Shown piece by piece: positions 26,542-34,666 of a DNA stretch of 55,492 bases. The stretch lies in NCBI GenBank assembly GCA_013044035.1, contig JABEVE010000062.1:1-55492 (forward strand). The letters run 5' to 3'. The stretch is from Burkholderiales bacterium. GTDB lineage: Bacteria; Pseudomonadota; Gammaproteobacteria; Burkholderiales; Burkholderiaceae_C. The notes under the pieces are model-generated. The model searched no databases and was not told the DNA's origin. It saw only the letters and a list, made by a program, of their open reading frames with translations. The stretch's first letter is position 1. The number at the start of each line of letters is the position of its first letter. Made by a program: the position numbers and the translations under genes.

Positions 26542-27447
26542 ATGATTAAGACTCATTTTAATTTGAATTTCGCCGGGTGGCTTTTTGTTGTGATATTCGC
26601 AACGCTGCTCTCCGGCTGTGGCGGAGGCGGAGGGAAAGATCCCATTTTAGGTGCGTCTGTTCAACCTGCCGCGAGCGGCGGCGCTGGTGCCCCAGGGGCA
26701 ACCACACCAACAAATGCGGCCCCTCCAACCACTTCAGCAAGCATACTTGGAACCGCTGCAGCTTTCGGTGCATTTGGCGGCGGGGCTGGAGTCACGAATC
26801 AGGGAATTAATACCATCGTTGCTGGTGATCTTGGCACAACGGCCGCATGCACCGCGATCACTGGTTTCCACGATAGCACGGGTACCGTCTATACCGAAAC
26901 ACCCCTGAATATGGGACAGGTCACGGGAACCATTAATTGCGGCCCCCCGGCACCAGGAACTACGCAAACCCTTGCGGTCGCGACCCAAGCACAATCAGAT
27001 GCACGCACGGCCTATAATTATCTGCAATCCTTGGCCCCAGGCCCTAGCCCTGGGGCTGGTGAACTGGGTAATTTGACTTTAGCGCCCGGTGATTACACCG
27101 CTGCTGGTGGAACATTCTCGATTACTGCAGGCAATTTGACGCTTGACGGCCAAGGTAATAATAATGCCACATGGGTTTTCCAGATGGCTAGCAGTTTGAC
27201 GGTTGGATCCCCGACATTTGCCCCCAAGATCCTGTTGATCAACAATGCGCAGGCGAAAAATGTTTTTTGGGCCGTCGGCAGCGCGGCCACGATTGCGACC
27301 GGAAGTGCCATGGCCGGGACCATCATTTCAAACTCGGGCATCACATTTTCGACAGCCGGTACGGCGATCCAGACAAGTTTGATCGGCAGGGCCTTGAGTC
27401 TGGTTGCATCCGTGACCATGGTTAACACCACCATCACGCTCCCTTGA
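26542..27447 (+). CDS. DUF3494 (ice-binding-like) lipoprotein
   Basis: 301 residues. A lipoprotein signal ends at LLSGCGGGGG (Cys26). After a Pro/Ala/Thr-rich linker, residues about 65-301 match the DUF3494 ice-binding-like beta-solenoid: LGTAAAFGAFGG, TIVAGDLGTTAACTAITGF, LTLDGQGNNNATWVFQMAS, LLINNAQAKNVFWAVGSAAT and a closing TMVNTTITLP. Some DUF3494 proteins bind ice; many in non-polar bacteria are likely adhesins or surface-structure proteins. It precedes an OmpA-type gene by 133 bp in an AT-rich island. No nearby gene points to cold adaptation, so ice binding is not claimed. Confidence 0.88.
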   Translation: MIKTHFNLNFAGWLFVVIFATLLSGCGGGGGKDPILGASVQPAASGGAGAPGATTPTNAAPPTTSASILGTAAAFGAFGGGAGVTNQGINTIVAGDLGTTAACTAITGFHDSTGTVYTETPLNMGQVTGTINCGPPAPGTTQTLAVATQAQSDARTAYNYLQSLAPGPSPGAGELGNLTLAPGDYTAAGGTFSITAGNLTLDGQGNNNATWVFQMASSLTVGSPTFAPKILLINNAQAKNVFWAVGSAATIATGSAMAGTIISNSGITFSTAGTAIQTSLIGRALSLVASVTMVNTTITLP

Positions 27448-27465
27448 TGAGCATGACGACCATTT

Positions 27466-27486
27466 TCGAAACTCGTTCGAGTTTCT
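27466..27486 (+). terminator. Stem-loop after the DUF3494 gene
   Basis: GAAACTC and GAGTTTC form a perfect 7-bp stem with a GTTC loop, 20 bp past the stop codon. The following TGTCAATTT is only weakly T-rich, so this may be an attenuating or RNA-stabilising hairpin between the two genes rather than a strong terminator. Confidence 0.4.
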
Positions 27487-27580
27487 GTCAATTTGCCATC
27501 AAATGCTGCCGTCCTACAGGACCTGCGGTGTTTGATGAGCAGAAATAAAGCTCCGCATCAATCGTTCTTGGGGAATTAAA

Positions 27581-28735
27581 ATGAGACTTATGAGAGTCAC
27601 AGCATTGACTGGTTTGTTATGCCTCGAAGGCCTTGCATTTCAAGTGGCTCACGCGGATGGGCTTCCCAATCTGTATGGAATCGGAGGCATTGGCCACTCC
27701 AGGGCATCGATCGATGACCAGCGCATCATTTCAGGCCTTAAAGCGTCTGGCTTCGGGGTTAATGGAATCAACAATAGCCAAGGGGATACGGCATACAATT
27801 TATTCCTGGGCTATCGCTTTAACCACTATTTCGCACTAGAAGGCGGTTATTTTAATCTTGGTGAATTTGGCTACAGCGCCAGCACAAATCCTGCGGGAAC
27901 ACTATCTGGAAATGCCAAGTTTTCAGGGCTGGCTCTTGATGCCGTCGGGCTTTGGCCAATCACTCAACGCATGACTCTTCTCGGCTTCATTGGCGGTCAG
28001 TACACGAGAACGCAAGACAGCTTTTCGAGTACAGGCGGCGTTCACACCATACCGACTGCCAATAACAATGGCGGAGGTTACAATTTCGGCTTGGGCGCTC
28101 AATATAAAATCAATGATTGGGTTTCTTTGCGCGCAGACGCAAAACGTTACCGCGTGAATGATGCAGTCGGAAACCATGGTGATGTTGATGTTTATTCAGT
28201 CAGTTTGGTTTTTCCATTCGGCCGGGAGTCACAACCAGCGCCGCCTGAATCAAAACCAGCTGTCATGACTCCAGAGCCAGTTGCCAGCACATCGGCGCCA
28301 ACACCGATCATGGCAGCCCCAGTCGTGATGGCGCCTGCGCCGAAGCCGACTCGCGTTACGTTTCTGGCTGATTCATTTTTCGGCTTCGATCAATCCAAGC
28401 TTATGCCCGAAGGCAGAGAGCAACTTGATCAATTCGCACAAAAACTGAAAGGGGCGCAATATTCAGATATTTCCGTAACCGGCTATTCTGACAGGATTGG
28501 TGCGCACCATTATAATATGCTGTTGTCAAAGCGTCGTGCCGAAGCCGTCAAGAAATATCTCGTGGATGTTGACGGCTTAGACGCAGCGAAAATAACTGCA
28601 ATGGGCAAGGATGGAGAAGATCCAGTAACTAAACCCGATCAGTGCCTGGGCAATAAAATTACCAGGCAATTGATCGCCTGTCTACAACCAGATCGTCGCG
28701 TCGTCGTTGAGGTTACGGGATTGCAAAATCCGTAA
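27581..28735 (+). CDS. OmpA-family outer-membrane barrel protein
   Basis: 384 residues. Sec signal (to about residue 25, QVAHA), an eight-strand barrel at residues about 28-210 (LFLGYRFNHYFALEGGYFNL, then YNFGLGAQYKINDWVSLRAD), a Pro/Ala/Met linker and the peptidoglycan-binding OmpA domain (FGFDQSKLMPEGREQLDQFA, SVTGYSDRIGAHHYNMLLS, then LQPDRRVVVEVTG). It anchors the outer membrane to the cell wall. GGGGA sits 10 bp ahead of the start. AT-rich composition like the DUF3494 gene suggests joint acquisition. Confidence 0.92.
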   Translation: MRLMRVTALTGLLCLEGLAFQVAHADGLPNLYGIGGIGHSRASIDDQRIISGLKASGFGVNGINNSQGDTAYNLFLGYRFNHYFALEGGYFNLGEFGYSASTNPAGTLSGNAKFSGLALDAVGLWPITQRMTLLGFIGGQYTRTQDSFSSTGGVHTIPTANNNGGGYNFGLGAQYKINDWVSLRADAKRYRVNDAVGNHGDVDVYSVSLVFPFGRESQPAPPESKPAVMTPEPVASTSAPTPIMAAPVVMAPAPKPTRVTFLADSFFGFDQSKLMPEGREQLDQFAQKLKGAQYSDISVTGYSDRIGAHHYNMLLSKRRAEAVKKYLVDVDGLDAAKITAMGKDGEDPVTKPDQCLGNKITRQLIACLQPDRRVVVEVTGLQNP

Positions 28736-28919
28736 GCCACCTCGGATCTTTTAACGCGATTGGTTCGCCTGCGAGCCCAACGGCTTCATGGCGCGTCCGG
28801 TTTTGAGCATTGGTGCCCACCAGGGCTCTTTTCCGTGGCGCAGACTCGAGCGTGATGGTGAGGCTCACGCTCAGCCGGGCGCCGGGAACTCGATCAACCG
28901 GCCTGCGGACAGGGCGCCA

Positions 28920-30380
28920 TCACGGTTCAGAAAAGCCAGGCTTGCGCGGCAGGTGCAAGGTGGCCTCCAAGCCGCCATCCGGGTGGTTGCGCAAGGTCAC
29001 ATCGCCACCGGCCGCGCGCGCGATGTTGCGGGCGATGCCGAGCCCCAGGCCTGTGCCGCCGGTCTCGCGGCTGCGTGATGCTTCGAGCCGGTAGAACGGC
29101 TCGAACACCTTGCCGAGTTCGTCTGGCGCAATGCCAGGCCCCTGGTCCAGGATGCGCAGGGTGAGGGCCGCGGGGCTGTCTTCGACGATGACGCGCGCCT
29201 GCCTGCCGTAAAGGACGGCGTTGTCGATGAGGTTGGAGACGCAGCGTTTGAGCCTTTCAGGGTCGCCGACATAAGGGGCCACTGCGCGACCTTCGATGAG
29301 GACTTCGCGCTGCATGTCCTGGTTGTCCGCCTGCAGGCTCTCGAGCAGCGCCGTGATGTCGATCGGCCGGGCAACCTGGGGTGTCTCAAGCCCGCGCATG
29401 AAATCCAGCGTATGCGTCACCATGTGTTCCATCTCGCGCAAATCCTTGTCGAAACGCTGGCGCAAATCGGCATCCTCCAGCAGTTCGGTGCGCAGGCGCA
29501 TGCGGGTGATGGGCGTTTTCAGATCGTGCGACATGGCGGCGAAAATGCGGGCGCGGTCCTGAATGAAACGCACCAGGCTGGACTGCATGATGTTGAACGC
29601 ATGCGCGGCGCGCCTCACCTCGGTCGGTCCGGTCTCGGGCAGCGGCGGCCGGTTGATGTCCTTGCCCAGGGCATCGGCGGCGCAGGCCAGGACCGCCAGC
29701 GGCCGGGTCATCCAGCGCACCGCCGCATACGACAGGACAAGCACCGTCAGCAGCAGCACCAGCAGGGTCAGCAGCAGTCGCCACGGCGTGCTGGCCGGGC
29801 CCTGCGGCAACTGGGTGTCGAAAGCGACCCAACGGCCGTCGCGCAGTTGCACCTGGGTCAGGAACATCAGACCCGATGCCATGTCAGATCTCATCGCCGG
29901 CATATCCGACATGCCCGGCATCGCGGCCGACATGGCGGCTGCCATGTCCCCATGTCCACCCATCATGTCCTGGCGGCCGGACTCCAGCCCCGATGGCCTG
30001 GCGCCCGGCGCGGCATGCCGGACGGAAACCCGCAGTGGTCGCGCATCGCCCAGCGCGGCATGCAGAGCGGCAGAGAACATGGCGGCGTGGGGGTTGTCCA
30101 GCGCCGCGGCATGTGGCGCCCGCGGCGCTGCCTCCAGCCTCACCACCTGCGGCGGCACGCTGAGGATGGTGACGATGCGCTGCTGCTCGGCAGGGCCGAG
30201 GGAATCGAGCAGCTTGACGATGTCGGCGATGCGCTGCGCCGACTGCATGCCGCTGCTGCGCAACAGCAGGCGATCGCGCTCGGCGAAATTGAGCGAGGCG
30301 CTCAGGATCTGGGCGAACACCAGACCACTGAACAGGATCAGCATCATCCGCCCGAACAGCGAGGCCGGCAGCAGGCGCAT
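28920..30380 (-). CDS. Sensor histidine kinase with Met-rich periplasmic domain
   Basis: 486 residues. TM1 at about 8-28, a periplasmic region to about 195, TM2 (LLLTLLVLLLTVLVLSYAAV), a HAMP domain, then the H-box AAMSHDLKTPITRMRLRTEL (His near 284), N-box CVSNLIDNAVLYG, G1 DQGPGIAPDELGKVF and G2 GTGLGLGIARNIA. The periplasmic part holds a Met-rich stretch near residues 130-165 (DMMGGHGDMAAAMSAAMPGM), the kind of composition used to bind Cu(I)/Ag(I). That suggests a metal sensor, but this is inference. The ATG overlaps the stop of the response-regulator gene, so the pair is coupled. Confidence 0.9.
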   Translation of the reverse strand: MRLLPASLFGRMMLILFSGLVFAQILSASLNFAERDRLLLRSSGMQSAQRIADIVKLLDSLGPAEQQRIVTILSVPPQVVRLEAAPRAPHAAALDNPHAAMFSAALHAALGDARPLRVSVRHAAPGARPSGLESGRQDMMGGHGDMAAAMSAAMPGMSDMPAMRSDMASGLMFLTQVQLRDGRWVAFDTQLPQGPASTPWRLLLTLLVLLLTVLVLSYAAVRWMTRPLAVLACAADALGKDINRPPLPETGPTEVRRAAHAFNIMQSSLVRFIQDRARIFAAMSHDLKTPITRMRLRTELLEDADLRQRFDKDLREMEHMVTHTLDFMRGLETPQVARPIDITALLESLQADNQDMQREVLIEGRAVAPYVGDPERLKRCVSNLIDNAVLYGRQARVIVEDSPAALTLRILDQGPGIAPDELGKVFEPFYRLEASRSRETGGTGLGLGIARNIARAAGGDVTLRNHPDGGLEATLHLPRKPGFSEP

Positions 30381-31102
30381 CAGGTTGTTGCCTCGACCGG
30401 GGCCGACAGGACGTAGCCGATGCCGCGCACGGTCTTGATCAGGGCGGGGTCGCGCGGGTCGTCGCCCAGGCGCTGGCGCAGTCGGCTGACCTGCACGTCG
30501 ATGCTGCGATCGAGCGGGTCGGCCTCGCGGCCCTGCGTCAGATCGACCAACTGGTCGCGGTTGAGCACCCGATTCGGATGGCTCAGAAAAACCCGCAGCA
30601 GCCGGTACTCGGCGCCGCTCAGCGTGACCACCACGCCGGTGGGCGAAACCAGGTGGCGATGCGCGGTGTCGAGGGTCCAGCCGGCGAAGCGCACCTGGCG
30701 CACCTCGTCCGGCTGAAGATTGCGCGGCAGGCTGCGAGCGCGGCGCAGAATGACCTTGATGCGCGCCAGCAACTCGCGCGCGCTGAAGGGCTTGGGCAGA
30801 TAGTCGTCGGCACCCATTTCCAGGCCGACGATGCGATCGGTTTCCTCGCCGCGCGCCGTCAGCATCAGGATGGGGATGTCGGACTTGGCGCGCAGCTTGC
30901 GGCACAGGGTCAGGCCGTCGGCGCCAGGCAGCATCAGGTCGAGCACGATCAGGTCGACGCCTGAGGCCAGCAGCGCGCGTTCCATGGCCTTGCCGTCGCC
31001 AACAGCCGTCACGCGCAAGCCGTTCTTCTGCAGATAAACGCTCAGCAGGTGGCGAATCTCGGCGTCGTCATCGACGATCAGGATGTGGTCGGAGGTTTCC
31101 AT
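30380..31102 (-). CDS. OmpR-family response regulator
   Basis: 240 residues. Receiver domain with acidic pocket (ILIVDDDAEI), phospho-acceptor Asp55 (VLDLMLPG) and Lys in DDYLPKPF, then a winged-helix DNA-binding domain (LSGAEYRLLRVFLSHPNRVL, RSIDVQVSRLRQRLGDDP, VRGIGYVL). It is the partner of the kinase that follows with overlapping codons, and is divergent from the Met-rich periplasmic protein gene at 31324, a likely target. Confidence 0.94.
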   Translation of the reverse strand: METSDHILIVDDDAEIRHLLSVYLQKNGLRVTAVGDGKAMERALLASGVDLIVLDLMLPGADGLTLCRKLRAKSDIPILMLTARGEETDRIVGLEMGADDYLPKPFSARELLARIKVILRRARSLPRNLQPDEVRQVRFAGWTLDTAHRHLVSPTGVVVTLSGAEYRLLRVFLSHPNRVLNRDQLVDLTQGREADPLDRSIDVQVSRLRQRLGDDPRDPALIKTVRGIGYVLSAPVEATT

Positions 31103-31144
31103 GCGCCGATTTTGGCCGGCGGGCCGGGTGCTCAGGAAAAAACA

Positions 31145-31166
31145 ATGTAACGCAGCATGTCAACGC
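31145..31166. promoter_or_regulatory. Candidate response-regulator direct repeat
   Basis: ATGTAACGC (31145-31153) and ATGTCAACGC (31157-31166) form a 12-bp-spaced direct repeat in the divergent gap between the response regulator and the LTXXQ protein. OmpR-family dimers bind tandem repeats of about 10-12 bp, so this is a reasonable, unproven operator. Confidence 0.3.
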
Positions 31167-31323
31167 CAGGATTGCGCGCAGTGCGATACAAAAAAGTGCT
31201 TTCTTGACATGGCGCGCTTACATGCCGGAGCTGCAATGGGAACCGTTGCGAAGGACTTCCCTCCATCGGGCCCGGCGGGATCGTCCCACGGACCATTCGC
31301 CCAATTCAGACAGGAGCAGCACC

Positions 31324-31896
31324 ATGAAACGCAATCAGAAAGTCATCGTCGGCATCGCCGCCGTCTTGTCCGCAGCCGCCATCGGTACGGCCTTTGCGCA
31401 ATCCGACGGCATGGGCGCATCGCGCATGTGGGGCAGCGCCGCCGGCATGGAGTCGGGGTCCATGATGGGCGGGGGCATGATGGGTGAGGGCATGATGGGT
31501 GAGGGCGACATGCGTCAGCGCGGCATGGCCGAAGGCATGATGCATGGGGGTGATTCCGCGGCGATGGTGGACCGCCATCTGGCCGACACCAAGGCCGCGC
31601 TGCACATCACCGCCACGCAGGAACCCGCCTGGCAAGCCTTCGCCACCCAGGCGAAGCAACAAGCCGAGGCCATGCAAACCATGCGCGGCAAGCTGCGGGA
31701 GGCGAACGCAACCGCACCCGATCGCATGCAGGCGCGCACGCAGTTGTTGCAGCAACGCCTGAGCGGCATGGAAGCCATGACCAAGGCCTTGAAGCATCTC
31801 TACACCGTGCTGAGCCCCGAGCAAAGGACCATCGCCAACCAGCGCCTGAGCATGATGGGCGGACGGCGAATGGGCATGAGCGCTCATGCCGAGTGA
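31324..31896 (+). CDS. Met-rich periplasmic LTXXQ/Spy-like protein
   Basis: 190 residues from the ATG at 31324, with AGGAG 8 bp upstream. Sec signal cleaved near GTAFAQ (residue 26). Residues about 28-80 are Met/Gly-rich, partly through a tandem 15-bp repeat at 31474-31503 giving GMMGE twice. The helical C-terminal half carries two LTXXQ-like motifs (ITATQEPAW and LSPEQRTI), as in Spy/CpxP-type periplasmic proteins. Divergent from a two-component system whose sensor also has a Met-rich loop, which suggests that both respond to Cu/Ag or envelope stress. Confidence 0.82.
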   Translation: MKRNQKVIVGIAAVLSAAAIGTAFAQSDGMGASRMWGSAAGMESGSMMGGGMMGEGMMGEGDMRQRGMAEGMMHGGDSAAMVDRHLADTKAALHITATQEPAWQAFATQAKQQAEAMQTMRGKLREANATAPDRMQARTQLLQQRLSGMEAMTKALKHLYTVLSPEQRTIANQRLSMMGGRRMGMSAHAE

Positions 31897-31951
31897 ACCC
31901 GGTTCAAGGCACGAGTTGCGCCAGCGCATCCGATACCGATGCACTGGCGAC

Positions 31952-32977
31952 TCAGGCGGGACCAGCGTTGCACACCAGATGATCGCGACGGCTTGCGGCA
32001 CCGGCCAGCAACAGCGCGTCCAGGGTTTCGGAAAACAGCGCGTCCAGGGTCAGGGTCGGCCAGAAGTGGCATGCCGTGCGCGCCACAAGTTCGGCATCGC
32101 CAAACCAGACGCGCAAGTCGTCGCAGGCCACACCCTCGGGCTGTTGCAGCAACTGGAACTTGAGCAGCACGCGCAAGCCGTGGCGGGCATGGCGCTCGGG
32201 GTTGGCCTCGAAGACGCCGAGGCGCGAGCGCGCACGTTCCAGTGCCGCTGTCACGTCCGTGAAAGCGGCGCCATGACCGGGGATGACGGCGGCGGGAGCC
32301 AGGGCTGCGATGGCGTCCAGCGTGCGGCGCGTTGCCGCGAAGCCGCCCTCGCCCACCATTTCAGGAAAAACCACGCCGAAACCATGCTGCCAAAGCGCAT
32401 CTCCGCTGATGAGCAGGCGCACCTCGGGCTGAAACAGCATCAGCGCATGCGGGTCGTGGCCCGGCGCGGCGTGTACCCGCCAAGACATGCCGCCCAACTG
32501 CAGCAGATCGCCGGCCGCCATGCCGGCAGCCGCGCTGAAGCCGGCCGCCTGCTGGCCGGTGGAGCGAAAGGAGAGCGCATCTTCGTCCCAGCTGTTCACC
32601 GCCTGCAGTTCGCCGGCCGGCACGGTGACGGCGCAGTGCGCGGCGCCGCCATACGTCGCCTGCAACGCGGCATTGCCACCGCAATGGTCCGAATGCAGAT
32701 GGGTGTTGACGATGCGCGCGAGCTGCCGCCCGTCCAGCGCATGCCGCACCAACGCCACCGTCTGCGCCGCATGCAGCACATAGCCCGTGTCCACCACGCT
32801 GGCGTTGTGGTCGTCGTCCAGGAACACGATGTTGTTGGCCGACAGCCAGCCGCGCTCGAGCAGCCGCATCGAGCGCGGCAAGGGCGAAGCGGACGTGGAA
32901 AGCTCGGTGGGCGTGGGCGCGCCGTGCATGGATGGCGAAGGCGGTGGAGCGGGCGGGGACGGGGATTGAATCGGCAT
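31952..32977 (-). CDS. Metallo-beta-lactamase-fold hydrolase
   Basis: 341 residues. The dinuclear metal motif THLHSDHCGGN lies near residues 93-103. Further ligands are in PGHDPH, ISGDALW and VIPGHG. The C-terminal region is about 90 residues of helices. The ATG at 32977 is favoured; an upstream frame would only translate repeats. The N-terminal 30 residues are Pro/Ser-rich and look disordered. Members include glyoxalase II-like and lactonase enzymes; the substrate cannot be named. It is divergent from the aldehyde dehydrogenase at 33168. Confidence 0.85.
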   Translation of the reverse strand: MPIQSPSPPAPPPSPSMHGAPTPTELSTSASPLPRSMRLLERGWLSANNIVFLDDDHNASVVDTGYVLHAAQTVALVRHALDGRQLARIVNTHLHSDHCGGNAALQATYGGAAHCAVTVPAGELQAVNSWDEDALSFRSTGQQAAGFSAAAGMAAGDLLQLGGMSWRVHAAPGHDPHALMLFQPEVRLLISGDALWQHGFGVVFPEMVGEGGFAATRRTLDAIAALAPAAVIPGHGAAFTDVTAALERARSRLGVFEANPERHARHGLRVLLKFQLLQQPEGVACDDLRVWFGDAELVARTACHFWPTLTLDALFSETLDALLLAGAASRRDHLVCNAGPA

Positions 32978-32996
32978 GGTGGAGGCAAGGTCGATA

Positions 32997-33044
32997 CAGC
33001 CGGGTGCAACCGGGTGCAGCCGGGTGCAACCAGTCGCAGCCGGC
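32997..33044. repeat. Short tandem repeat upstream of the MBL-fold gene
   Basis: Three 10-bp units of the form CGGGTGCAAC / CGGGTGCAGC run from 33001 to 33030, with degenerate copies on both sides. They lie in the divergent promoter region, so copy-number changes could affect expression of either gene. Confidence 0.6.
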
Positions 33045-33167
33045 CCTGGTGCCGCAATCTGCACCACACAGGTGCGACGCTTGGGCCGCGCAGGGGCCAC
33101 AAGCATAGAGTGGCGGTGGCTTTCAGGCAGATTTAGCATAAGGCGAATCGCAACCGGAGATCGTGGC

Positions 33168-34586
33168 ATGGACAGACCCTCGTTGTTCTCCTCGGACTTG
33201 CGCGCCGCCTACGAGCACCTGCACGCCGCCAGCCGCGCGGACCCTTATCCCGACTGGCCGGCGCGGCGCGACCGGCTCAAACGGTTGGCCGCCCTGATCC
33301 AGGATCACGAAGCCCTGTTGTGCGACGCCATCTCCGACGACTTCGGCCACCGCGCCAGGGCCGAGACGCAGGTGCTGGACATCATGCCGTCGCTCGAAGC
33401 CATCCGCCATGCGCTGCGCCATGGCGCCGGCTGGATGCGTGCGCGCCGCGCGTCCACGTCCATCTGGTTCTGGCCGGCTCGCGCCCAGGTCCTGCCGCAA
33501 CCTCTGGGCCTGGTGGGCGTCATCGTGCCGTGGAACTATCCGCTGTATCTGGCCGTGGGTCCGCTGGCCTCGGCCTTCGCGGCGGGCAACCGCGCGATGG
33601 TGAAGCTCTCCGAATACAGCCCCGCCTTCGGCGCCCAGTTCGCGCGCCTGGTGCGTGCAGCGTTCGATCCCGCCGAACTGGTCATCTTCACCGGCGGCGC
33701 CGACGAGGCCGCGGCGTTCAGCGCCCTGCCCTTCGATCACCTGTTGTTCACCGGCTCCACCGCGGTGGGGCGCCGCGTCATGGCTGCCGCCAGCACCCAT
33801 CTGGTGCCGGTGACGCTGGAACTCGGCGGTAAATCGCCCGCCGTGCTCACGCCCGGATGCGACCTCACCCTGGCGGCCGGGCGCATCGTCTACGGCAAAC
33901 TGGTGAACGCCGGGCAGACTTGCGTTGCGCCCGACTATGTGCTGGTACCGCGCGCCGAACTGAACGACTTCGTCACCGCCTGCGCCGAGGCAGCACGACG
34001 CCTCTACCCCGCAGGCCTCGATAGCCCGGACTACTGCAGCATCGTCGACCTGCGCCACTACAGCCGACTCACCAGCCTGCAGGCTCAGGCGCATACCGCG
34101 GGAGTCAAGTCGCATGCGCTGTTCGACGGCGCGCAGCGCATGGACCTGCGACATCGCCTCGCCCCCATGTTGTTCATTGACCCGCCGCATGACCTCGCGC
34201 TGATGCAGGATGAGATCTTCGGCCCCTGGCTACCGGTGCTGCCCTACGACACGCTGGAGCAGGCGATGGCCCAGGTCAACGCCGGCCCGCGCCCGCTGGC
34301 GCTCTACTGGTTCGATCGCGACAAGCGCCGTATCGCCCACGCCCTGCGCACCACCCACGCCGGCGGCGTCACGGTGAACGACGTGCTCATGCACGTGGCG
34401 CAGGACGACCTGCCTTTCGGCGGCATCGGCCCCTCCGGCATGGGCCACTACCACGGCCGCTGGGGTTTCGACACGTTCAGCAAGCTCAAGCCCGTGTTGC
34501 GCCAGCCGCGCCTGGCAGGCACCGCGCTGATCCGCCCGCCCTATGGCAAAACCTTCTCGCGCCTGATGGCGCTGATGAAGCGCTGA
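33168..34586 (+). CDS. Coniferyl-aldehyde-dehydrogenase-like NAD(P)-dependent aldehyde dehydrogenase
   Basis: 472 residues. Cofactor-site motif VIVPWNYPLYLAVGPLASAF, base LELGGKSPAV (Glu near 217) and catalytic Cys in NAGQTCVAPDY (near 251). The shorter length and the C-terminal FSRLMALMKR with hydrophobic tail resemble class 3-like ALDHs annotated as coniferyl aldehyde dehydrogenase, which oxidise aromatic and fatty aldehydes. Substrate not established here. Starts at the ATG at 33168. Confidence 0.85.
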   Translation: MDRPSLFSSDLRAAYEHLHAASRADPYPDWPARRDRLKRLAALIQDHEALLCDAISDDFGHRARAETQVLDIMPSLEAIRHALRHGAGWMRARRASTSIWFWPARAQVLPQPLGLVGVIVPWNYPLYLAVGPLASAFAAGNRAMVKLSEYSPAFGAQFARLVRAAFDPAELVIFTGGADEAAAFSALPFDHLLFTGSTAVGRRVMAAASTHLVPVTLELGGKSPAVLTPGCDLTLAAGRIVYGKLVNAGQTCVAPDYVLVPRAELNDFVTACAEAARRLYPAGLDSPDYCSIVDLRHYSRLTSLQAQAHTAGVKSHALFDGAQRMDLRHRLAPMLFIDPPHDLALMQDEIFGPWLPVLPYDTLEQAMAQVNAGPRPLALYWFDRDKRRIAHALRTTHAGGVTVNDVLMHVAQDDLPFGGIGPSGMGHYHGRWGFDTFSKLKPVLRQPRLAGTALIRPPYGKTFSRLMALMKR

Positions 34587-34666
34587 CCCGCGACCCATGC
34601 CATGGTCGATGCAGCGCGCAGGAATGCCGGTGCGGAACCGGCACATCCCGGCATGAGCCTGCGCGC

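Noticed and set aside
26542-27447. True antifreeze function for the DUF3494 lipoprotein
   Set aside because: The fold is recognisable, but the family is broad and nothing in the window supports cold adaptation.
33001-33030. CRISPR-like repeat
   Set aside because: Units are only 10 bp and contiguous, without spacers or cas genes, so it is a simple tandem repeat.
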